DNA of 11,852 nucleotides from Candidatus Cloacimonadota bacterium (GTDB lineage Bacteria; Cloacimonadota; Cloacimonadia; Cloacimonadales; TCS61), in contig JAOZPK010000071.1 of the NCBI GenBank assembly GCA_029932755.1, positions 1 to 11,852 on the forward strand, given 5' to 3'. The notes under the pieces are model-generated. The model was not told the DNA's origin. It was given only the letters and a program-made list of their open reading frames with translations, and did no database searches. Made by a program: the position numbers and the translations under genes. This document shows positions 1-6,343 of this stretch, piece after piece (the first letter of the stretch is position 1; each line of letters opens with the position of its first letter).

Positions 1-371
1 TGCCCTCCCACAATTTGGATCATATCTTCACAAGTAGCAGGAATTGGTTTTCTGGCAATGGCAAAAGCAGTGCAACAAACACTATGTGTATGAACTACGG
101 CACTTACATTTTCCTTAGCTCTATAGATAGCAGAATGCAATGGAAGTTCAATTGATGGTTTTTTGTTACCTTCAATAATTTTACCAGCAAGATCAATAAC
201 AACAATATCTTTTGCTGTTATTGTTTCATAAGCTATTCCCGAAGGAGTTATCGCAAATTTGTTTTCATCAATTCTTGCAGAAATATTTCCCCAGGTTCCC
301 AGATTAAAACCGGAAACTGCGATCTTTTTCCCTAAATTGGCAATCTCGTTTCTAATTTCTTCAAATAACAT
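1..371 (-). CDS. Class II aldolase/adducin family protein (fuculose-phosphate-aldolase-like), 3' part beyond window
   Basis: This is the N-terminal 123 residues of a zinc-dependent class II aldolase-fold enzyme; the reading frame runs off the window edge. Visible family motifs are GTWGNISAR (25-33), TPSG (42-45), PSIELPLH (72-79) with Glu75 at the position of the catalytic Glu, and HTHS (94-97), whose two His are zinc ligands in FucA-type aldolases. The N-terminus looks more like L-fuculose-1-P aldolase or 5-deoxyribulose-1-P aldolase than classical MtnB dehydratase. The ATG at 371 has a GAGGAA Shine-Dalgarno that begins on the last base of the mtnA stop codon, so the two genes are probably co-transcribed and translationally coupled. 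Given the MtnA neighbour, the likely substrate is methylthioribulose-1-P or 5-deoxyribulose-1-P, cleaved to dihydroxyacetone phosphate and an aldehyde. Methylthioribulose-1-P dehydratase is the alternative. Family assignment is firm; the exact substrate is inference. Confidence 0.9.
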   Translation of the reverse strand, partial: MLFEEIRNEIANLGKKIAVSGFNLGTWGNISARIDENKFAITPSGIAYETITAKDIVVIDLAGKIIEGNKKPSIELPLHSAIYRAKENVSAVVHTHSVCCTAFAIARKPIPATCEDMIQIVGG

Positions 372-379
372 AAATTCCT

Positions 380-1414
380 CTATTTTAATTTAAGAATATT
401 TTCTTTAAATGGTTTATTGATTATTCCCTTTTCTGTAATAATGGCTGTTATATTTTCGTTCGGTGTTACATCAAATGCAGGATTATACACTTCAATATTA
501 TCAGGTGCAACCTGAACACCTCTAATATGTGTTACTTCTTTTGATGAACGCTCTTCAATCTTTATCTCACCACCTGTATCAATTTCAAAATCTATTGTTG
601 TAGTTGGAGCAACTATATAGAATGGAACGTTATAAGTTTTTGCGATAACAGAAAGCATGAAAGTACCTATCTTATTTGCGCTGTCACCATTCACAGCAAT
701 TCTGTCAGCTCCAACCAATATCAGATCGATTTTACCATCGCGGATCAATGTGGCCGCTACGTTATCGGCAATAAGTTTTGCTGGAATTCCTTCTTGAACA
801 AGTTCCCATGCGGTAAGTCTGGCACCCTGCAAACGAGGTCTGGTCTCATCTGCGTAAACGAATATTTCTTTTCCATTTTCAAATGCAGCACGAATAACTC
901 CCAGAGCTGTTCCATATTCCACAGTAGCAAGTGCTCCGGTATTGCAATGGGTGAGAATTGTAGCTTTTTTAGGAATGAGTGAATTTCCCAATTGTCCCAT
1001 TTTCTTATTTGTTTTTACATCTTCATCAGCAATTCTATCAGCTTCTGCTTTCAATTTGCGTAAAATTTCTTCAGGAGTATCACTATCAATTAATAATAGT
1101 TTCATTCGCTTTATTGCCCACATTAGATTAACAGCAGTAGGGCGAGAGCTATTAATAACATCACAAGTCCTATGCATCTCCTTCAGAAATCGTTTAATAG
1201 GAAGCTCAATGAAATCGAGAGCTGCAAGAACAACTCCATAAGCTGCTGTTACACCAATTGCTGGAGCTCCTCTAACTACCATATCAGCAATTGCGAATTC
1301 AACATCTTTATAATTTTCGCAAATGAATTTTTCATATTTTTGTGGTAAAGCTCTCTGATCAATCAAGAATAATTTATTGTTTTTGAATTCTAATGAACGG
1401 ATCGGGTATTTCAT
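380..1414 (-). CDS. mtnA: S-methyl-5-thioribose-1-phosphate isomerase (MtnA, aIF-2B-like family)
   Basis: This is a cytoplasmic aldose-ketose isomerase converting 5-methylthioribose-1-P to 5-methylthioribulose-1-P; relatives also act on 5-deoxyribose-1-P. The 344-residue length is normal for the family. Hallmarks in order are RGAPAIG (48-54), THCNTGALAT (155-164) with catalytic Cys157, ADETRPRLQGARLTAWEL (188-205), GADRIAVNGDSANKIGT (235-251) with catalytic Asp237, and YNPAFDVTP (310-318). All key residues are present. The ATG at 1414 is preceded by AGAGGAAAATT, a good ribosome-binding site. The class II aldolase gene starts 8 bases after the stop, and its ribosome-binding site overlaps that stop. 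The pair suggests a pathway disposing of methylthioadenosine or 5'-deoxyadenosine sugars. MtnA and the related 5-deoxyribose-1-P isomerase cannot be separated from sequence alone, so the physiological substrate is open. The gene is divergent from hppA. Confidence 0.95.
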   Translation of the reverse strand: MKYPIRSLEFKNNKLFLIDQRALPQKYEKFICENYKDVEFAIADMVVRGAPAIGVTAAYGVVLAALDFIELPIKRFLKEMHRTCDVINSSRPTAVNLMWAIKRMKLLLIDSDTPEEILRKLKAEADRIADEDVKTNKKMGQLGNSLIPKKATILTHCNTGALATVEYGTALGVIRAAFENGKEIFVYADETRPRLQGARLTAWELVQEGIPAKLIADNVAATLIRDGKIDLILVGADRIAVNGDSANKIGTFMLSVIAKTYNVPFYIVAPTTTIDFEIDTGGEIKIEERSSKEVTHIRGVQVAPDNIEVYNPAFDVTPNENITAIITEKGIINKPFKENILKLK

Positions 1415-1445
1415 AATTTTCCTCTATTTTTTCTTCCAAAAGTAG

Positions 1446-1472
1446 AAGATATAACGATGATTGTAATGTCAA
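1446..1472 (-). promoter_or_regulatory. Candidate promoter for mtnA-aldolase
   Basis: On the minus strand a perfect TTGACA (1472-1467) is followed after 15 bases by TATCTT (1451-1446; 4 of 6 matches to TATAAT). This would place the transcript start about 25 bases upstream of the mtnA ATG. The spacer is shorter than the usual 16-18, so this is only a candidate. Confidence 0.3.
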
Positions 1473-1538
1473 ATAAATAATTAGAACCATTATTGCAAAA
1501 TTATTAAATAGGAGAAAAGATAAGAGATTAAATAAGTT

Positions 1539-1566
1539 TTTACTTTCTAATCTACTTCCTTATAAT
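1539..1566 (+). promoter_or_regulatory. Candidate upstream promoter for hppA
   Basis: A perfect -10 hexamer TATAAT lies at 1561-1566. TTTACT (4 of 6 matches to TTGACA) lies at 1539-1544 with a 16-base spacer. This gives a leader of roughly 120 bases before the hppA ATG. It was found by eye in AT-rich DNA, where chance matches are common. Confidence 0.35.
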
Positions 1567-1594
1567 AACTTGGAAAGTGTTGCCGACAAGAAAC

Positions 1595-1623
1595 TTGACA
1601 GTAAGGTAACTAAATTATTTTAT
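1595..1623 (+). promoter_or_regulatory. Candidate downstream promoter for hppA
   Basis: A perfect -35 hexamer TTGACA lies at 1595-1600 and TTTTAT (4 of 6) at 1618-1623, with the ideal 17-base spacer. It would give a leader of about 65 bases. An inverted repeat, AAATGAC (1638-1644) and GTCATTT (1669-1675), lies between it and the gene and could be an operator or hairpin. The remainder of 1415-1695 shows no gene or recognisable riboswitch. Confidence 0.35.
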
Positions 1624-1695
1624 GAAATAAAAATATAAAATGACATTAGTTAACTAAAGATGTATTAGTCATTTATAAAAAATGGAGGTTCATTA

Positions 1696-4017
1696 ATGAT
1701 ACCAACAATTTGGTATGTTGCACCCATAGGAGCGATTACCGCTTTAATTTTTGCTTATATTTTTTACTTAGGAGTAAAAAAAGAAGACCCCGGTAATGAA
1801 ACGATGCAGACAATTGCCAAGCATGTGCGGGATGGTGCATTTGCTTACTTGAAACAACAATATAAAGGCGTAGGAATTTTCTTTCTCGTAGCCTTTATTA
1901 TCTTCAATATTATGGCTCACGTGCTGCATGTATTGCACTGGCTTATTCCATGGGCTTTTCTTACTGGAGGTTTTTTCAGTGGACTGGCAGGTTGGATAGG
2001 AATGAATACCGCAACGCTGGCATCGAACAGAACAGCTCAGGGGGCTTCAGTAAGTTTGAATAAAGGACTTAAAGTTGCCTTTAGAGCAGGTGGCGTTATG
2101 GGACTTGTTGTTGTTGGATTAGCACTAATCGATATTTCAGCCTGGTTCTATGCTTTGAATTATTTTAATTTCCCACTTCACACAATCACAGTGATCATGC
2201 TTAGTTTTGGAATGGGTGCTTCTACTCAAGCTCTTTTTGCCCGACTTGGAGGTGGAATTTATACCAAAGCTGCTGATGTTGGAGCAGACTTGGTAGGAAA
2301 AGTGGAAGCTGGAATTCCTGAAGATGATCCTCGTAATCCGGCAACTATTGCCGATAATGTAGGAGATAACGTTGGTGATGTTGCAGGAATGGGTGCAGAT
2401 CTCTATGAATCTTATGCCGGATCTATTTTGGCAACGGCTGCACTGGGAATGGCGGCAGTAAGTCAAATCTTTGGTCATGGAACTGCTCTTATGAATACTT
2501 GGGCTATCAAGTTCGTTACAGCTCCAATGGTTCTTGCAGGTGTCGGAGCTTTTCTTTCTATAATTGGTATTTATTTAGTTTCCACCAAAGAGAATGCCGG
2601 AACAAAAGAATTAATGTTTGCCTTGAATAAAGGTGTTTACGGCAGTTCGATCCTCATTGCAATTGCTGCTTATTTTGTAACAAAAATTATGCTTCCTGCT
2701 GAATATTCATTTGGCATATTCCTCGCCAGTATAATTGGACTTTTGGCAGGAATTTTAATAGGTTATTTTACTGAACGTTCCACTTCTACTGCTTACGCTC
2801 CCACCAGGGGTATTGCCAAGCAGGGTGAGTATGGTCCCGCTACGGTTATCATCGATGGCTTGGCTGTGGGAATGAAATCTACTGCTGCTCCGGTAATCAT
2901 TATTGGTATTGCGATCATGGCTGCTTTCAGTGTGAACAAAGGTTTCACAATTCCGGAATTGGGATTGTACGGAATCGGTTTTGGAGCTGTGGGAATGTTG
3001 GCTACACTTGGTGTTACTCTCGCTATGGATGCTTTCGGTCCGGTTGCCGACAATGCTGGTGGAAATGCTGAAATGAGTAAATTATCTGAAGAAGTTCGTA
3101 AAAGAACTGATGCCCTGGACAGTTTAGGGAACACTACTGCTGCAACAGGAAAAGGTTTTGCTATCGGTTCTGCAGCACTTACAGCAATGGCTCTATTGGC
3201 TGCATATCTGGAAGAAGTAAGAACAGGTTTACTACATCTTGGAATGAAGGTTATGACAATAGATTTCGGGAACGGTTTAGTTAGAACTGTTGAAGTTGCA
3301 AATGCTTCTATCTCAGATTTTATGAACTACTACTCAGTTAACCTGATGAATCCTAAGTTCTTAGTTGGAATATTTATTGGCTCGATGGTTACTTTTGTCT
3401 TTGCAGCTTTCACAATGAAAGCAGTTGGAAGAGTAGCAGGAGATATGGTGGCGGAAGTTCGTCGTCAATTCCGTGAGATTCCTGGAATTATGGAAGGTAC
3501 GGCTGTACCGGAATATGCTAAATGTGTTAAGATTTCTACTGTTGGAGCACAAAGAGAGATGGTTGCTCCTGCTATATTGGGAATTCTTACTCCTATAGTT
3601 GTCGGATTGATCCTGGGTGTAGGTGGTGTTATGGGACTTCTCGCTGGTGGATTATCTACAGGTTTAGTACTGGCGATAATGATGAACAATGCCGGTGGAG
3701 CCTGGGATAATGCTAAAAAATATATCGAATCAGGACAGCATGGCGGTAAAGGTTCAGACTTTCATAAAGCTGCTGTTGTTGGTGATACCGTAGGCGATCC
3801 ATTCAAAGATACAGCCGGTCCTTCAATTAATATCTTGATTAAATTAATGAGCATGGTAAGTATTGTCTTCGCTGGTCTCATTGTTGCTTATTCACCGATG
3901 ATCGAAGCGGTTTACAGTGGGAAAGAAGAAGATAAAGTAATTGAGAAGAAAATTGATGAAAAAATCATTAAAGACGAAATTGAAGAAGAATCTACAGAAT
4001 TGGATGTTACTGAATAA
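1696..4017 (+). CDS. hppA: Membrane-bound ion-pumping pyrophosphatase, K+-dependent, probably Na+-translocating
   Basis: This integral inner-membrane pump couples PPi hydrolysis to cation export. The 773 residues form many hydrophobic helices, about 16 being expected for the family. The PPi/Mg site is intact: GGGIYTKAADVGADL (185-199), DDPRNPATIADNVGDNVGD (210-228), and the late GDTVGDPFKDTAGPS block (696-710). GNTTAATGKG (478-487) has Ala482 and Gly485, the K+-dependent signature; K+-independent pumps carry Lys at the first of these. In GADLYESYAGS (233-243) the carboxylate Glu238 sits in the early position, as in Na+-PPases such as that of Thermotoga, and not in the later position of plant-type H+-PPases. 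Na+ transport, perhaps with H+ co-transport, is therefore inferred. The ATG at 1696 has GGAGG at 1684-1688. The highly charged tail (about 741-773) is unusual. A strong terminator follows the gene. Confidence 0.97.
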   Translation: MIPTIWYVAPIGAITALIFAYIFYLGVKKEDPGNETMQTIAKHVRDGAFAYLKQQYKGVGIFFLVAFIIFNIMAHVLHVLHWLIPWAFLTGGFFSGLAGWIGMNTATLASNRTAQGASVSLNKGLKVAFRAGGVMGLVVVGLALIDISAWFYALNYFNFPLHTITVIMLSFGMGASTQALFARLGGGIYTKAADVGADLVGKVEAGIPEDDPRNPATIADNVGDNVGDVAGMGADLYESYAGSILATAALGMAAVSQIFGHGTALMNTWAIKFVTAPMVLAGVGAFLSIIGIYLVSTKENAGTKELMFALNKGVYGSSILIAIAAYFVTKIMLPAEYSFGIFLASIIGLLAGILIGYFTERSTSTAYAPTRGIAKQGEYGPATVIIDGLAVGMKSTAAPVIIIGIAIMAAFSVNKGFTIPELGLYGIGFGAVGMLATLGVTLAMDAFGPVADNAGGNAEMSKLSEEVRKRTDALDSLGNTTAATGKGFAIGSAALTAMALLAAYLEEVRTGLLHLGMKVMTIDFGNGLVRTVEVANASISDFMNYYSVNLMNPKFLVGIFIGSMVTFVFAAFTMKAVGRVAGDMVAEVRRQFREIPGIMEGTAVPEYAKCVKISTVGAQREMVAPAILGILTPIVVGLILGVGGVMGLLAGGLSTGLVLAIMMNNAGGAWDNAKKYIESGQHGGKGSDFHKAAVVGDTVGDPFKDTAGPSINILIKLMSMVSIVFAGLIVAYSPMIEAVYSGKEEDKVIEKKIDEKIIKDEIEEESTELDVTE

Positions 4018-4041
4018 TACAGTTTTGTAGTATAAAATTAT

Positions 4042-4071
4042 AGAGGCGAGGTGCAAACCTCGTCTCTTTTT
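4042..4071 (+). terminator. Rho-independent terminator after hppA
   Basis: An 11-base-pair stem has arms AGAGGCGAGGT (4042-4052) and ACCTCGTCTCT (4057-4067) with one G-U wobble. It is closed by a GCAA (GNRA-type) tetraloop at 4053-4056 and followed by a run of T at 4067-4071. It starts 24 bases after the hppA stop and ends 9 bases before the next ATG. Confidence 0.92.
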
Positions 4072-4080
4072 GGTTAATTT

Positions 4081-6216
4081 ATGAAAAGTAAATATATATT
4101 AATTTTGATGATCATGATAACTATGAACTCTCTGCATTCAGAAGAAAAAGTTGGATTAGCTTTAAGCGGAGGTGGTGCTCGTGGGTTAGCTCACATCGGC
4201 ATTCTAAAAGTGATCGATGAGCTTAACATTAAAGTTGATTACATTGTAGGTACGAGTATGGGTGCAGTTATAGGTGGATTATATGCAATGGGATATTCTG
4301 CCATAGAAATCGAAGAGATGATACTCAAAAATAATTTCGATAATATATTTGATGAAGCTGTCTCAAGGGAAGATCTTTATATCGGGCAGAAAAGATGGAT
4401 GCCTTATGCCAATTATTATTTTGATCTTGATGACAGATTCCGTCCGGGGCTTCCCGAAGCTTTGTTCTCTGGCTCTAAATTAATAAATACACTTTTTGAT
4501 TACACATATACAGCTTCAAATATCAACAGCTTGGATGAACTCCCAATAGAATTTAAATGTGTAGCTACAAATATTATAACGGGGGAGATGAAAGTTTTTG
4601 ATAAAGGTAATCTTCATGAAGTCATGCGTGCTTCTATGTCTGCACCTTCCATATTGGAACCTATGAAACTAGATGATGAACTCTACATTGACGGTGGCAT
4701 CAGGGCAAATTTGCCTTCTGAAATTGTGAAGGAGATGGGTGCTGATATAATTATTGGTTTTCAGTTGAGTTCGGAGCTAAGATCTAAAGAAAATCTAAAT
4801 AATCTTATAAAAGTTTTAGATCAGACAATTAATTTCAGTATGACCGATAACGTAAAAAAATCTATCGACCTTTGTGATATTTTGATCAAACCGGAATTAT
4901 CTACGCTTTCCAATTATAATTTTAATAACATAAAAAAAATAATTGATCTTGGTGAAATTACGGCACTTAGGTATATTGAAGAATTGAAAGAACTTCCTAA
5001 AAGAAAGGAAAAAGAATATATTGAATCACCCCCAAACAAGATAAAATTTATTAAAATTTCGGTTGTTGGCAATGAACATCTAAGTAATGCAAAGATAAGG
5101 GAATATGTCGGCTTAAAAACAAGTTCTTCTTATTCTAAAAAGGAAATTCTTCAAGCTATAAATGGAGCATATAACTCTCAATGTTTTAAATATATTTATC
5201 CCGTAATCAATTATAGAAATGAAGAATACGAGCTGATCTTGAAGGTTAAAGAAAAAAATAGAAAACGTCTTGGTTTTGCTCTCTCTTCCAATACAGATCA
5301 AGAAGTAGTTGTTGGGCTAACACTAGAATTGAATAATTATATTCAACATAATTCAAAATTGCTGATAAATGCTCAAATTGGTGATAAAAATGAATTAAAT
5401 GTGGATTATGTTAAGAATTTTGGTAAACACTGGGGAATTTATTTTAGAGCTTTCCCATATGCTAAAGAACAGAAACTTTACTCTTATGGAGAGGATCATA
5501 CAAAAACAAACAGTGTGTATTCTGTGGAATATGGTGCAACTTCCGGTGTCGGATTTTACGCAAGAAACTCTATTGTAGCTGAGCTTTACGGCTATAGTTA
5601 TAGATCCAGATTGTACAAGCACATTGGTGAATTTGAGAATAGTGAGTTTTATTCTTCCGGAGTGGGTATCAAGCTTTATCATGAAAGTTTAAATGATTAT
5701 ATTTTTCCTATGCATGGGGTACAATTTCTAGCAAAACTTTCTACTGCAAGAGAGGGAATTTATAGCGAAGTAGGGAATAAGAAATTTTATTCTAAACTGA
5801 GAATGCTGATGCCATTTGGTAATAGTTTTTCTGTAAAATATCAATTCGAATACGGCTCCCATTTTGATAGTAAGGAAGAGGAATTCGATCCGTTCTATAT
5901 TGGCGGAATTGATAGCTTTATGGGGCTTTATCCGGCAGAGAAAAGTGCTGCAATTTATAAGATCAATACGATAGCGATAAGATTTAATCCAATAAAAAAT
6001 CTTTTTTGTGATATACAGCTCAACGTATTGCAGCTTGGAGATATAGATTACTGGACCCCTGAAGATGATTTTTTAAAAGCTGTAGGAATTAAACTGGGAT
6101 ACAAAACTTTTCTTGGATCTTTAAGGGTTGGTGCCGCTATGGATGAAGCTGAAGAGAAATATTTCTATTTCTCTTTTGGACATAATTTTGATCCATTCGA
6201 GTTTTCAAGAAGATAA
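4081..6216 (+). CDS. Patatin-like phospholipase with POTRA and C-terminal outer-membrane barrel (PlpD-type, type Vd)
   Basis: The 711 residues resemble the type Vd autotransporter PlpD in order and size. A signal peptide occupies 1-20 (cleavage near LHS/EE). The patatin lipase domain (about 22-305) has oxyanion motif SGGGARGLAH (29-38), nucleophile GTSMG (57-61; Ser59) and catalytic DGG (204-206; Asp204), so the Ser-Asp dyad is complete. ASMSAPSI (184-191) is also typical. A POTRA-like domain lies at about 321-393, and a beta-barrel at about 395-708 has alternating aromatic and polar strands. FYIGGIDSFMGLYP (605-618) is the likely Omp85-family loop-6 motif. The predicted role is a phospholipase A anchored in or delivered across the outer membrane. 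The start is fixed by the signal peptide, but no Shine-Dalgarno is visible: the upstream bases are the hppA terminator and an AT stretch. The natural substrate is unknown. Confidence 0.93.
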   Translation: MKSKYILILMIMITMNSLHSEEKVGLALSGGGARGLAHIGILKVIDELNIKVDYIVGTSMGAVIGGLYAMGYSAIEIEEMILKNNFDNIFDEAVSREDLYIGQKRWMPYANYYFDLDDRFRPGLPEALFSGSKLINTLFDYTYTASNINSLDELPIEFKCVATNIITGEMKVFDKGNLHEVMRASMSAPSILEPMKLDDELYIDGGIRANLPSEIVKEMGADIIIGFQLSSELRSKENLNNLIKVLDQTINFSMTDNVKKSIDLCDILIKPELSTLSNYNFNNIKKIIDLGEITALRYIEELKELPKRKEKEYIESPPNKIKFIKISVVGNEHLSNAKIREYVGLKTSSSYSKKEILQAINGAYNSQCFKYIYPVINYRNEEYELILKVKEKNRKRLGFALSSNTDQEVVVGLTLELNNYIQHNSKLLINAQIGDKNELNVDYVKNFGKHWGIYFRAFPYAKEQKLYSYGEDHTKTNSVYSVEYGATSGVGFYARNSIVAELYGYSYRSRLYKHIGEFENSEFYSSGVGIKLYHESLNDYIFPMHGVQFLAKLSTAREGIYSEVGNKKFYSKLRMLMPFGNSFSVKYQFEYGSHFDSKEEEFDPFYIGGIDSFMGLYPAEKSAAIYKINTIAIRFNPIKNLFCDIQLNVLQLGDIDYWTPEDDFLKAVGIKLGYKTFLGSLRVGAAMDEAEEKYFYFSFGHNFDPFEFSRR

Positions 6217-6343
6217 AACTATTCTGTAGTAACAGATCACCAATCTATCTTTCTTATTTATTCTCCATATTATCTAATATCAATTAAATAATTATTGACC
6301 TTTAATATAGGGATTTTTTTTCTACATTATCGTTGGAGGATAA

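Noticed and set aside
794..1241. Plus-strand open frames opposite mtnA
   Set aside because: They are antisense shadows of a well-supported gene, with no ribosome-binding site or family resemblance.
6223..6236. Hairpin TCTGT-AGTA-ACAGA after the patatin gene
   Set aside because: The stem is only 5 base pairs and no T run follows, so it is not supported as a terminator.
6295..6328. TTGACC plus TACATT as a lon promoter
   Set aside because: The spacing of 22 bases is too long, and no alternative -10 with good spacing fits. CIRCE and sigma-32 motifs were also looked for and not found.
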